A stretch of 25,232 bases of DNA from JAZDIU01 sp043804635 (GCA_043804635.1 JAZDIU010000042.1:1-25232); one strand, 5' to 3'. Positions 1 to 7,650 are shown, counted from the first letter of the stretch. Program-made: numbers and translations. The notes: generated from the letters alone by a model not told the origin.

Positions 1-141
1 CCGGGAGATCATTGAAGACTGGCGGAAGGACTATAACGAGGTCAGACCTCATAGCTCATTGCGGGGAAGCACCCCGAAGGAGTATGCTGAAACAGCGATT
101 GGACTCTAGACAGTGGCGCTACTAGACCTGGGGGAAGGTCA
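1..141 (+). mobile_element. Right end of an IS3-family insertion sequence
   Basis: The first 141 bases carry the 3' end of an IS3-type transposase gene followed by a short non-coding tail. Read from the right, that tail begins TGACCTTCCCCCAGG, which resembles the TGA(C)C..CCCCC terminal repeats of some IS3 subgroups. I therefore place the element boundary at about 141. The left end and the matching inverted repeat lie outside the window, so the boundary is an inference. The insertion has cut the NERD-domain gene that reads leftward from 367. Confidence 0.7.
2..109 (+). CDS. IS3-family transposase OrfB, C-terminal fragment (partial)
   Basis: The open frame enters from the left edge and ends at TAG (107-109), giving the last 35 residues. 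The pattern DW..DYN..RPHSSL followed by TPKEYA is the typical C-terminal end of the IS3-family DDE transposase (rve integrase core), a few residues past the catalytic Glu, which lies outside the window. It would act in cut-and-copy transposition of its own element. Whether the full gene is intact cannot be seen here. Confidence 0.8.
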   Translation, partial: REIIEDWRKDYNEVRPHSSLRGSTPKEYAETAIGL

Positions 142-367
142 ATTGACCATCCCGCTCGTTACCATATATCCACCCTTGTATATTTTTGGTCTCCACAACA
201 AATACTCCATATTTTGAAACAATTATATGGTCTATTTGTGTTGGCCTAGACCCCGACTGAATTAAGATATCGTAAAACGTATGATATTGTTTAGAATCAA
301 GAGTAAGTTTCTGAGCAAGCCTAGTTCCTTGCTCACCTAGCCAACCTTTAAAGAAAGCTTCAACCAT
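122..367 (-). pseudogene. NERD-domain protein, 3' end cut off by the IS element
   Basis: The frame gives 81 residues from ATG at 367, with an AGGTGA ribosome site 10 bases before it. Residues 8-65 match the start of the nuclease-related domain (NERD): KGxxGE near the N-terminus, then TQIDHIIVS, GVFVVETKN and GWIYGNE. These contain the Asp and the ExK pair expected of a PD-(D/E)XK-like fold. Family members continue well beyond this point. Here similarity stops at about 142, exactly where the IS end begins, and the last few residues come from IS sequence. The start lies 10 bases after the CocE-type hydrolase stop codon, so the gene was probably the tail of that leftward operon. It is probably non-functional. 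Confidence 0.75.
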
Positions 368-377
368 ACTTTAATGG

Positions 378-2051
378 TCACCTTTCGGGAATTACCGGCA
401 CTATCAATCTTGATGGATAACGACGTCCTTCGAGCACCGTGTTCCTTGCCGGAACAAGCAACGATTCGTGGCGAGCCCGGAAAAGTCTCTGGTCGTCGCA
501 GTTAGAGATATCCAAGCGCATGCGGTGTCCCGCTTTGAAGAGATTAGCTGTCGGCCAGATTTCAATAACAAGCTCATAAGGTTCGTTAGGAGTCAGCGGC
601 TCCGCTTTCAAATGAGGATGGAAAGGACGCCAAGGCTTGGAGCTGCTGGCATCGAGCGCCCGGTGAGACGCCCGCAAACAGCCGGCGGTTAGTTCTCTGG
701 ACTGGCCATCCGGAGATTCATCTCTGACGCTGACAAACCAGTCAGCGTCATTACTGGTAGTAGAAGTCCAGAGATGCAGAGTAAGCGGTCCGGTAACCTC
801 GAGGTCCCGGTCTAAAACTTCCGCCCGGTAGACGAGCTTCGGTCCCCCAATCCGCCACTCAGGGTTAGATGGGTTGTAATCGATAACACCCTCGCAATTC
901 AGTCCTGCACCTTCTTCAAACCTTCTATCTGACTTACCGGAATCCCCGGAAAGATAAAATTCACGCCACTGCGTTCTCGCCAGTGGCCATTCCCACTCCC
1001 CACGCCACTGTTCCAGTCCCGGAATATAAAACTGTATGGGAGCGCCCTCCATAACACGGGTATCCATTCCCTTGAGATGGTAATCATACCAGCGCAGGGC
1101 TTCCCCATGATAAGCACTCAACGGACGCTGCGGCCTCGGCCGCACCCCGATTAGCATTCTTTTAGGAGTGTTTATCGTTTCCCAACCAACAAAAGCACCA
1201 CGGAGATGAAGGCGATAAAATTCCCAGTCGCAGGCAAAATATACCGGAATGTTGATGCGGTCTAAACGAGGCCACGATAACCTCTCTTGATAGTAAGGAT
1301 TATCGAACGGATAGGTAACATCCAGCACCGTTTTAAAATGGTTTGCAAATCCGGAAGGGTTTTGCAGTCGCACACCGGTAAGGTTTTCACCCGCCAGAGC
1401 AGCAAACCAGAAAGTTACCCAGCCGGCACAGAAAATACCGCCATGAAAATAGGCTTCACGGTAAAGGTCGATAGCGGCATCGAAAGCAAAAATCGCCTTG
1501 AGATGCGGCGGCCGCTGAGTTGCCGCCATCATCTGGCTCCAGCCGAAGTAGGAACAGCCGCTCATACCCACATTACCATCGCACCAGGGCTGTTGTGCAA
1601 TCCATTCTATAAGATCGAAAAGGTCGCTCTGCTCCTTAGGTCCCATCATGTCCCAGGCGCCTTCGGAATCGTTGGAGCCTCTAACATCGGCGATGATATG
1701 GGCGTAACCACGGGGCACCCAGAACTCGGTCAGTCCCGCCTCATTCTGATGAGAAGGAACTACGGTTCGTTGGAGTTGTCTGGTATACGGTGACACTGCC
1801 AGCAGAGCCGGGAATTTCTTCCCCGGTGCTGAAGGGCGGAAAACATCCGCCGCAATACGCACACCATCCCGCATCGGAATGCGGACTCCGATATCTTCCC
1901 TAATGCTGTATACTGGTTTTGAGTGCTCAGGGATTCGGGGTGATGTGTTGAATGGGTACTGGGTAGGGTTACGCGGATGAACCGATCTTATGCCCAGGTC
2001 GTCATGCTGAAAGCTCGGTGAGCTGCCCAATTTCTTCTTTCCTTGTGCCAT
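378..2051 (-). CDS. CocE/NonD family serine hydrolase (peptidase S15-like)
   Basis: This is a 557-residue alpha/beta hydrolase of the CocE/NonD (X-Pro dipeptidyl-peptidase, S15) family. These enzymes cleave ester or amide bonds with a Ser-Asp-His triad. The N-terminal catalytic domain has IPMRDGVRIAADVFRP (about residues 58-73), the oxyanion region RGSNDSEG, and the nucleophile elbow GCSYFG with Ser at about residue 167. The C-terminal part, from about residue 385, matches the jelly-roll domain of the family (GPLTLHLWTSTTSNDADWFV). The start is the ATG at 2051 because GGAGG lies 7 bases upstream. The frame extends 17 codons further up, but that stretch has no ribosome site and runs into a repeat. 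There is no signal peptide, so it should be cytoplasmic. It is the sixth gene of the leftward hydrolase run, separated from the amidohydrolase by 178 bases of repeats. The substrate is unknown. Confidence 0.85.
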   Translation of the reverse strand: MAQGKKKLGSSPSFQHDDLGIRSVHPRNPTQYPFNTSPRIPEHSKPVYSIREDIGVRIPMRDGVRIAADVFRPSAPGKKFPALLAVSPYTRQLQRTVVPSHQNEAGLTEFWVPRGYAHIIADVRGSNDSEGAWDMMGPKEQSDLFDLIEWIAQQPWCDGNVGMSGCSYFGWSQMMAATQRPPHLKAIFAFDAAIDLYREAYFHGGIFCAGWVTFWFAALAGENLTGVRLQNPSGFANHFKTVLDVTYPFDNPYYQERLSWPRLDRINIPVYFACDWEFYRLHLRGAFVGWETINTPKRMLIGVRPRPQRPLSAYHGEALRWYDYHLKGMDTRVMEGAPIQFYIPGLEQWRGEWEWPLARTQWREFYLSGDSGKSDRRFEEGAGLNCEGVIDYNPSNPEWRIGGPKLVYRAEVLDRDLEVTGPLTLHLWTSTTSNDADWFVSVRDESPDGQSRELTAGCLRASHRALDASSSKPWRPFHPHLKAEPLTPNEPYELVIEIWPTANLFKAGHRMRLDISNCDDQRLFRARHESLLVPARNTVLEGRRYPSRLIVPVIPER

Positions 2052-2073
2052 CCCATTACCTCCATTCTTAATA

Positions 2074-2106
2074 TCATTGCGAGGAGCGAAGCGACGTGGC
2101 AATCTC
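2074..2106. repeat. REP-like intergenic palindrome, copy 1
   Basis: The sequence has outer arms ATTGC (2076-2080) and GCAAT (2099-2103) around an AGCGAAGCGAC core. This type of short dispersed palindrome lies between genes in many bacterial genomes. A related unit lies at 5302-5356 between two PTE-like genes. Confidence 0.6.
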
Positions 2107-2115
2107 TATAAATCC

Positions 2116-2135
2116 ATTCCGACGAAAGGCGGAAT
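2116..2135. repeat. Short hairpin repeat ATTCCG...CGGAAT
   Basis: A perfect 6-base inverted repeat with an 8-base loop (ACGAAAGG) directly follows the first palindrome. It resembles the common dispersed 'ATTCC..GAAAG..GGAAT' intergenic hairpins. No T-run follows, so a terminator is not supported. Confidence 0.45.
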
Positions 2136-2177
2136 CCAGTAAGAATCCCCCCCCTTCCCATTCACCTAGTTATTAAT

Positions 2178-2215
2178 CTCCTCTCCCTTGAGAGGGGAGG
2201 AGTAAGGTGAGGGTG
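2178..2215. repeat. CT/GA-rich hairpin repeat with GGTGAGGGTG tail
   Basis: The arms CTCCTC-T-CCCT (2178-2188) and AGGG-GAGGAG (2193-2202) pair with one bulged T and a TGAG loop. They are followed by AAGGTGAGGGTG. This matches the widespread 'CCTCTCCC..GGGAGAGG..GGTGAGGGTG' class of dispersed repeat. It is the third distinct hairpin repeat within 145 bases. Confidence 0.5.
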
Positions 2216-2229
2216 AAAGTTATTCTGTT

Positions 2230-3222
2230 TCATCTAATACTAAACAGTCGCGCCGCATTGCCACCAAGAATTTTCTCTTTATCTTTTTCAGTGACACCTT
2301 CCAATTTATTAATCCTAGAAACCGCCTGAGTGTCAGCCATATCATACGGATAGTCCGTCCCCAAAACCACATTATCGGCGCCTACGGCATCAACCAGATA
2401 TTCCAAGGCCGGTCCGAAGTGAGTAATGGTGTCACAATAGAAATTTTTGAGATAATACGAAGGCGGTTTATTAATCACCGCTTTGCATTCAGGACGGACT
2501 TTATATCCGTGGTCGAGTCGCCCTCTTATGTAAGGCAGGTTTCCACCCGCGTGAGATAAACAGAACTTTAGCTTAGGATACTTCTCCAGAATGCCGCTGA
2601 AGATTAGCTGTGCCTCCGCCAGGGCAGTTTCAAAAGGATGCCCGACCAAGTTCGCCAGATGGTATTTCCTCAGCCTCGCTTCACGGGAGAATTCCCAGGG
2701 ATGGATGAACACCGGTACGCCCAGCCCCCCAACCTCCTTATAAAACTCCAATAGCCCCGGAGCATCCAGTTGCCATTGGTTGACGGTTGATAAAATTGCC
2801 ACGCCACTCAAGCCCAGCTTGTTGATAGCTCTGTCCATCTCATTCAACGCCAGTCCCGGGGCTTGAAGAGGGACCGTAGCCATCCCTTTGAATCGATGCG
2901 GGTATTCTTTCACAATGCGGGCAATCCCATCGTTCTGAAGTCGGCTTAACTTAAGACAATCCTCGGCATCAAGGTTGTAATAAATCATCCCGGGACTGGG
3001 AGATAATACCTGGATATCGATTCCTTCAGCATCCATATTCTTAATGCGGGTCTCTATATCATAAAATTTTCGGGCGATAGGTCCAAAGCTTCTGCCCTCT
3101 TGGACAAGCTCTTCTTCACCCTTCTCATTCCGAACGATGGCCGGTGCAAATTTTTTCCCGAAGTTATCCTCTAGACAGTCCCGGTGAAGAAAATGAGCAT
3201 GGATATCAATGTGCTTAGTCAT
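2230..3222 (-). CDS. Amidohydrolase-2 family metal-dependent hydrolase/decarboxylase
   Basis: This 330-residue protein belongs to the amidohydrolase-related family (COG2159). The family includes ACMSD, gamma-resorcylate decarboxylase and the LigJ-type 4-oxalomesaconate hydratase. All expected metal and catalytic residues are visible: the HxH pair in DIHAHF at the N-terminus, His in FIHPWEF mid-protein, His in LSHAGG, and Asp in GTDYPYD near the C-terminus. The start ATG at 3222 has AGGGAG just upstream. It begins 27 bases after the stop of the preceding PTE-like gene, so the two are almost certainly co-transcribed. Because the rightward operon nearby carries GalB- and GalC-like genes, a role on an aromatic ring-fission product or dicarboxylate is plausible. 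The sequence alone does not separate decarboxylase, hydratase and hydrolase. Confidence 0.85.
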   Translation of the reverse strand: MTKHIDIHAHFLHRDCLEDNFGKKFAPAIVRNEKGEEELVQEGRSFGPIARKFYDIETRIKNMDAEGIDIQVLSPSPGMIYYNLDAEDCLKLSRLQNDGIARIVKEYPHRFKGMATVPLQAPGLALNEMDRAINKLGLSGVAILSTVNQWQLDAPGLLEFYKEVGGLGVPVFIHPWEFSREARLRKYHLANLVGHPFETALAEAQLIFSGILEKYPKLKFCLSHAGGNLPYIRGRLDHGYKVRPECKAVINKPPSYYLKNFYCDTITHFGPALEYLVDAVGADNVVLGTDYPYDMADTQAVSRINKLEGVTEKDKEKILGGNAARLFSIR

Positions 3223-3249
3223 TTAGACTCCCTTCGTCTGTCTGAGAAG

Positions 3250-4212
3250 TTAATCCCGGAAAGGTATAACCTGCTTCGGGTTTTCGGTCATTATCTTTTT
3301 CCAGAAGAGGTCTTCGCTGATGCCGATGCGGCGCAGCTTCATCGGAGCATATCGGAGTAGGTCCGCCGTGGTGGATTTGCCAACGTATGGACTGGAACGC
3401 GACCATCCCAGACTGAACAGGTTCACGTCTGCTGAAAGAAGCAGTCGGTCGATATAACCGGCATCGATAAACTGTTTAACCAGGTCGGCCTTTTCCTCAT
3501 CAGCCATAGCATAGTGAGTAATTGCCCACGCTGGTATTATCGCAAACGTATCGTAATTAGCCCAGGCCCCCATCTGTGCCATCTTTTTATCCCGTTCCAG
3601 GTCTATAGCCGAGGCATCGCTGCAATGACTGACAATCACCTGCGATAAGTCGAGCCCTTCGCTCTTAAATATTGCCAGCTCCTCAAGTCCAAGCCACGCT
3701 CCGTGAGTAATTATGGCACATCCCGTTCGCTTAGCGGCGCGGGCTGCCGCCCGGTGCAAACGCTCCTCGTATTCGGTAATAGAGAAATGCCCGTGTCCTA
3801 CCTTGATTACCCCCGCCTTAACCCCTGTATTCCCGATTCCCACGGTCAACTCGTGCACGAACAGGTCGGCTAGGTAATCAATGTCTTTACCCAGAAAATA
3901 GCTTGAGACCCCACCCTGCGCCCAGAACCCTGTCGCCAGCACGATGTGCACTCCGCTATGCCGGGATAACAAGCGGCAGAACTCCACATCCCTACCCAAC
4001 CCGATTCCAGAGCAATCAACTACCGTTCCTCCTCCCAGTTCACGATATTCATTCATATCGTTCAAACACTTGGCGAAAAGTTTAGGATAGTGAAACCACC
4101 ATTCCGGGTTATATTCCCAGCCCGGCGGCCCCCAGAGAATATGTTCGTGAGTAGCCGTGACTCCCATCTCATCCGGATGAATCGGACCCAGCGCCGTATT
4201 TACGTAACTCAT
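3250..4212 (-). CDS. Phosphotriesterase-family metal hydrolase (PTE-D, complete metal site)
   Basis: This 320-residue TIM-barrel protein belongs to the phosphotriesterase family (Php; COG1735), whose natural members are mostly lactonases and esterases. The full binuclear site is present: HEH at 22-24, the Lys expected to be carboxylated at 137 (AGVIKVG), His170 (IITHG), His196 (VSHCSD) and Asp262 (SADVN). The start ATG at 4212 follows a GAGGGA ribosome site. It is the fourth of four tandem family members and lies 14 bases from the third and 27 from the amidohydrolase. It pairs by sequence with PTE-A at 6415-7350 (shared MxYVNTxLGxIHPDEMG and WGPPGWEYNP). It should be an active enzyme. The substrate is unknown; a lactone is a reasonable guess. 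Confidence 0.88.
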   Translation of the reverse strand: MSYVNTALGPIHPDEMGVTATHEHILWGPPGWEYNPEWWFHYPKLFAKCLNDMNEYRELGGGTVVDCSGIGLGRDVEFCRLLSRHSGVHIVLATGFWAQGGVSSYFLGKDIDYLADLFVHELTVGIGNTGVKAGVIKVGHGHFSITEYEERLHRAAARAAKRTGCAIITHGAWLGLEELAIFKSEGLDLSQVIVSHCSDASAIDLERDKKMAQMGAWANYDTFAIIPAWAITHYAMADEEKADLVKQFIDAGYIDRLLLSADVNLFSLGWSRSSPYVGKSTTADLLRYAPMKLRRIGISEDLFWKKIMTENPKQVIPFRD

Positions 4213-4226
4213 TTTAGTTCCCTCAT

Positions 4227-5267
4227 CTATGAACTAGACAGTATCCGCTTCGGATTTTCCACAAGAATTGTATTGATATCGTTTTCACTTACCCCAGCCT
4301 TTTTTAGCTTCGGCACGAAGCTTTTCAGCAGGTGAGTAAACGAATGACCGGGCGACTTAACACCCAGAGGATATCCGATGGCACTGCAAGACAGGATGAC
4401 ATGCTCCGTATAACCAGCCGTAACCATCTTTTTTACCAGCTCCACCCTGCGATCATCGGGTATGCTCTGCGGGAAAGCTGCGTCCTCCCAGCCGATATGG
4501 TCATAGGCAACATACCCACCTTTACGGGCTATTCTCTTATCCCGCCTCAGGTCTATGGCTCTTCCATCATCGCAGTTACCGATAACCATTCGCTCGGGTT
4601 CAAGCCCTTCCTCAAGCAAAATTTCCATCTGCTGTTGTGCCTTGTTAATACAATCGGTATAAACAGCTACACCCGCTCTCTTAGCCGCCACCGCCGCTCC
4701 CCGCAATGCCCAATCCTCGATTGCCGTAATCTCATCCCAACTACTGGTAGCTTTGACCAGCCCAGCCGGGATTTTACTTCGTATCATACCCGGTGCCGCC
4801 ATCCCCTCGGTTAATTCGTTGTAAAACAGGAACATTAAATAGTCTTTGGTAGCACCGTGAGAAGGATAAAAATGCCCCGATATTTCTCTTTGCCAGTGAT
4901 GCATCTTAGGGTCTGAGGTCTTACGATAAAGCGAACCATACGCAGAGAAATGACCGGGAATGCTGTCAGGCTGATTACCAAATCCGGTCGTCCCCACGAT
5001 TTGAACACCGGTGGCTTGTGCCAGTTCAGCATATAGCGTTACATTCCTACCCAGCGTAATCCCGGAAGCATCGACGATTGTCTTTCCACCTGCTTTCTTG
5101 AACTGCTCGAGTGAGGAACGTAATTGACCAAAAATCGTAGCCCGGTCATATTTAACTTCCGGTGCATATTGCCACCCGTGTAGCCCGAACAGCAGATATT
5201 CGTGCAGCAGAACAATGCCAAGCCGGTCTGGTGAAACGGGCCCAGTCATCGTCGGTATTTCAGCCAT
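4227..5267 (-). CDS. Phosphotriesterase-like protein with degenerate metal site (PTE-C)
   Basis: This 346-residue protein has the same fold as its neighbours but most metal ligands have changed. HEH is HEY (22-24). The bridging Lys is kept (Lys172, GLVKAT), but the two later His are Asp205 (YTDCIN) and Asn231 (IGNCDD), and the catalytic Asp is Ser295 (LSCSAIG). It shares with PTE-B a longer segment after TTGFGxQ..IPGHF (roughly residues 98-145) and the motif GWEDAxxPxSIPDDRR. ATG 5267 is preferred over the in-frame ATG 5273: AGGAG (5276-5280) is 8 bases from the former and only 2 from the latter. The frame is intact with ordinary coding character, so it is not simply decaying. It could be a pseudoenzyme partner of the intact paralogs or an enzyme with new chemistry. 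Confidence 0.82.
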   Translation of the reverse strand: MAEIPTMTGPVSPDRLGIVLLHEYLLFGLHGWQYAPEVKYDRATIFGQLRSSLEQFKKAGGKTIVDASGITLGRNVTLYAELAQATGVQIVGTTGFGNQPDSIPGHFSAYGSLYRKTSDPKMHHWQREISGHFYPSHGATKDYLMFLFYNELTEGMAAPGMIRSKIPAGLVKATSSWDEITAIEDWALRGAAVAAKRAGVAVYTDCINKAQQQMEILLEEGLEPERMVIGNCDDGRAIDLRRDKRIARKGGYVAYDHIGWEDAAFPQSIPDDRRVELVKKMVTAGYTEHVILSCSAIGYPLGVKSPGHSFTHLLKSFVPKLKKAGVSENDINTILVENPKRILSSS

Positions 5268-5301
5268 TGTCATTTCTCCTGAACGTCTGCTTATTCAATT
5301 G

Positions 5302-5356
5302 TCATTGCGAGACCACCCCGATGAAGCTAAGCTAAATCGGGAGGCGAAGCAATCTC
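5302..5356. repeat. REP-like intergenic palindrome, copy 2 (long form)
   Basis: Outer arms ATTGC (5304-5308) and GCAAT (5349-5353) enclose an inner inverted repeat CCCGAT (5317-5322) and ATCGGG (5336-5341). The flanks TCATTGCGAG and GCGAAGC-AATCTC match the copy at 2074-2106, with a longer middle. It fills most of the 114-base gap between PTE-B and PTE-C. Confidence 0.6.
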
Positions 5357-5381
5357 ATAAATCTTAAATCGCTACGGATTT

Positions 5382-6389
5382 TTATAAACCCGCTAGTATT
5401 CGCCTTGGATTCTCTACCAGCATAGTGTTAATCGCGCTATCGCTTATCCCAGCCTTCTTCAGTTTGGGCACGAAGGTCTTTAGCAGATGGGCAAAGGAAT
5501 GTTTCGGCTGAGGTACATCTATGGCATACCCGATAGCACTGCAGGAAAGTACAATGTTTTTAGCAAATCCGGCTTCGACCATCGTCTTAATCATCTCGAC
5601 TCTCCGGTCGTCGGGTATGCTGTGTGGAATTGAAGCATCTTCCCAGCCAATGTGGTTATAAGCGACGAAAGCGCCTTTTTGAGCAATTTTCTTATCCCGT
5701 TCCAGGTCTATTGCACGTTTGTCATCGCAGTGCCCGATGATGATACGCTCAGGCTCAAGGCCCTCCCCCATCATCAACGCCATATGCCGCTCGGCTTGAT
5801 TAACGCTTTCTGTTATCACGCAAGCTCCGGTCTTTTTGGCGGCTGCTGCCGCACCCCGCAGGGAAAGCTCCTCAATTTCCGTTATCTTATCCCAGCCACT
5901 CCCCGTCCTTATAATACCGGCCCGCGACTTACTGCGCATCATACCGGGCATTACCATCCCCTTTGTAAGCTCGTCATAGAAAAGGTCGCCGAGGTAGTTG
6001 GCATCAGGCACCCACATTTTGACCTTAACGTCTTTCTGTGCTTTGTCCCTTAAAGCCCTCTCGGTTAACGGCATCAAGAAATGGCCCGGTATAGTCTCTT
6101 GGCTGCCGAAACCGGTAGAAGCGATGATATTGACATCAACTGCGGCGGCGATATCCGTCAGCATCTTGGTATTGCGGCCGAGTAGTTCTCCTCCATAGTC
6201 GACTATCGTTTTCCCCCCCGCCGCTTTAAGTTCCTTCAGGGCTTTTACGATTGCGTCGAATGCCTTAGGACGGTCGAAATTTATCCAGGGGTCGTTTTCC
6301 CAGCCCACCAGCCCGTACAGCATATACTCGCACAATGCCACTACACCCAGGTCTTCAGCTTTTATCGTTCCTTTAACACCTATCGCCAT
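5382..6389 (-). CDS. Phosphotriesterase-like protein with degenerate metal site (PTE-B)
   Basis: This 335-residue phosphotriesterase-family homolog has lost nearly the whole metal centre. The HEH position reads CEY (20-22), the carboxylated Lys is Arg161 (AGIIRTG), the next His is Glu194 (ITESVN), and the Asp is Ser284 (LSCSAIG). Only His220 (IGHCDD) remains. It is clearly closest to PTE-C (shared LSCSAIGY, PGMxRSK and FVPKLKKAG motifs). The start ATG 6389 has GAGGT 6 bases upstream. It follows PTE-A by 25 bases. Conservation of new residues at the same positions in two paralogs (SCS, EY, CDD..RAIDL) suggests retained function rather than decay. A structural or regulatory subunit, or a metal-independent enzyme, are both possible. 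Confidence 0.82.
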   Translation of the reverse strand: MAIGVKGTIKAEDLGVVALCEYMLYGLVGWENDPWINFDRPKAFDAIVKALKELKAAGGKTIVDYGGELLGRNTKMLTDIAAAVDVNIIASTGFGSQETIPGHFLMPLTERALRDKAQKDVKVKMWVPDANYLGDLFYDELTKGMVMPGMMRSKSRAGIIRTGSGWDKITEIEELSLRGAAAAAKKTGACVITESVNQAERHMALMMGEGLEPERIIIGHCDDKRAIDLERDKKIAQKGAFVAYNHIGWEDASIPHSIPDDRRVEMIKTMVEAGFAKNIVLSCSAIGYAIDVPQPKHSFAHLLKTFVPKLKKAGISDSAINTMLVENPRRILAGL

Positions 6390-6414
6390 CGAAATACCTC
6401 AAATTCAACTTAAC

Positions 6415-7350
6415 TTATCCCATCGGCAGGACCCGCCTGGTGTTTTCCACCAGCAGTTTGGTTATGGTCTTATCTTTTATTCCTGCCTTTTTCATCTTAG
6501 GAACAAAATACCGCAGCAGATGTGCCGGATTATGAAGGTAGGTCTCACCCCAGCCCAGTCCTTTAGAGTTGGTATCGGTAGCTACCATTACGCGGTCCTC
6601 GAACCCGGCGTTGAGCATTGCCAGGACATATTCCAGCCTTTCTTCATCCGGTCGGGCATAGAACATCCGGCACCACTTCTCCACCCCGACGTGGTCGTAG
6701 GCGATGTAAGCTCCCCGTCGGGCAACTTCTTTATCCCGTTCCAAGTTCAGGTGTTCATCGGCGTGCGAAACGACTATTTTAGAAAGGTCCAGCCCCTCCT
6801 CTTTGAACAGGTCGAGCTGGTGCAAAGCAAAATTAATCCCATGAGTGATGATAGCTGAACCGGTATGTTTTGCTGCCCGGGCGGCAGCGCGGTATTCGAT
6901 GTCTTCCAGCTTGGTGAACTCGTCCAAGCCGTTGCCGACTTTGATTACGCCGGCTTTTATAAGGGTATGCCCCATTCCTTGGGTCAGTTCCCGCACAAAG
7001 AGCTCTTCAAAAAAGTCGACATCTTTGGTTCTGAAGTGCGGTGCTATGCCGTCGTCCGACCAGAAGCCGGTGCAGGCAACCAGATTAATCCCGCTTGAAC
7101 TGGCTAGCTTGACATACAGGTCGAGGTCTCGCCCTAAACCGATGCCGGAACAATCTACGAAAGTGCGTCCGCCGAGCAACCTGTAGTCCACTAGCTCGGT
7201 ATAGCTTTTCTCAAAGACTTTGGATATATCGAACCAGACGCCCGGATTATATTCCCACCCCGGAGGTCCCCACATTATGTGCTCGTGGATACTGGTTATT
7301 CCCATCTCGTCCGGGTGGATTGTCCCTAACACCGTATTAACGTACGCCAC
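6415..7350 (-). CDS. Phosphotriesterase-family metal hydrolase (PTE-A, complete metal site)
   Basis: This 311-residue protein is the first gene of the leftward hydrolase run. All metal ligands of the phosphotriesterase family are present: HEH at 22-24, Lys137 (AGVIKVG), His170 (IITHG), His196 (VSHADE) and Asp259 (ATDTN). The start is GTG at 7350, set by GGAGG six bases upstream. It is closest to PTE-D and carries the same GPPGWEYNP and GIGLGRD segments. It should be an active lactonase or esterase-type enzyme; the substrate is unknown. A possible extended -10 promoter lies just upstream at 7389-7397. Confidence 0.88.
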   Translation of the reverse strand: MAYVNTVLGTIHPDEMGITSIHEHIMWGPPGWEYNPGVWFDISKVFEKSYTELVDYRLLGGRTFVDCSGIGLGRDLDLYVKLASSSGINLVACTGFWSDDGIAPHFRTKDVDFFEELFVRELTQGMGHTLIKAGVIKVGNGLDEFTKLEDIEYRAAARAAKHTGSAIITHGINFALHQLDLFKEEGLDLSKIVVSHADEHLNLERDKEVARRGAYIAYDHVGVEKWCRMFYARPDEERLEYVLAMLNAGFEDRVMVATDTNSKGLGWGETYLHNPAHLLRYFVPKMKKAGIKDKTITKLLVENTRRVLPMG

Positions 7351-7388
7351 CGAACGCCTCCTATGGATGTACTAACTCAAGCGCCGAT

Positions 7389-7397
7389 ATTCTATCA
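7389..7397 (-). promoter_or_regulatory. Possible extended -10 promoter for the PTE operon
   Basis: Read leftward, the sequence is TGATAGAAT, a TGn plus TAGAAT extended -10 box, about 40 bases ahead of the GTG start at 7350. The -35 region (TTAAAT at 17 bases) is poor. This is a weak prediction. Confidence 0.35.
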
Positions 7398-7434
7398 CAT
7401 TTTTCCGGCCGATTTAACAAGTAGTATGGTGGGC

Positions 7435-7650
7435 TTAAAAACTTTCTAACCTTATTTCGGGTTTTCTGGAATATAACTCTTCCTTATCCAGGGGCTGTAC
7501 TTCAGGATGCTTTGAAATAACGTGCTCATTCATTTTGATTAGCCCCAGATGCCAGTCGAATTCACTTATTTCGAACGAGCATAAATTGCAATGAAACAAG
7601 AAAGTTGCCGGGATTTTTCTAAGCTTCACTACTTTTTCGAAGTCTTTCAT
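7435..7650 (-). CDS. Small C2H2 zinc-finger-like protein
   Basis: This 71-residue protein is not one I recognise by name. It has a clear candidate zinc site, Cys21-x2-Cys24-x18-His43-x4-His48, with the pattern FHCNLCSFEIS and MNEHVISKHP. This resembles the short zinc-finger-like proteins of archaea and Chloroflexota. AGGAAG lies 10 bases before the ATG at 7650. It stands alone, 84 bases upstream of PTE-A and in the same direction, so it may be the first gene of that transcript. With no other regulator near the divergent hydrolase operons it is a candidate DNA-binding or accessory protein, but nothing in the sequence proves this. Confidence 0.6.
   Translation of the reverse strand: MKDFEKVVKLRKIPATFLFHCNLCSFEISEFDWHLGLIKMNEHVISKHPEVQPLDKEELYSRKPEIRLESF

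Noticed and set aside
1287..1793. Rightward frame of 168 codons inside the CocE-type gene
   Set aside because: Antisense shadow of a well-supported hydrolase gene with no ribosome site or motif.
2052..2102. Extra 17-residue N-terminus on the CocE-type hydrolase
   Set aside because: This stretch is encoded by a dispersed repeat and lacks a ribosome site; GGAGG points to ATG 2051.
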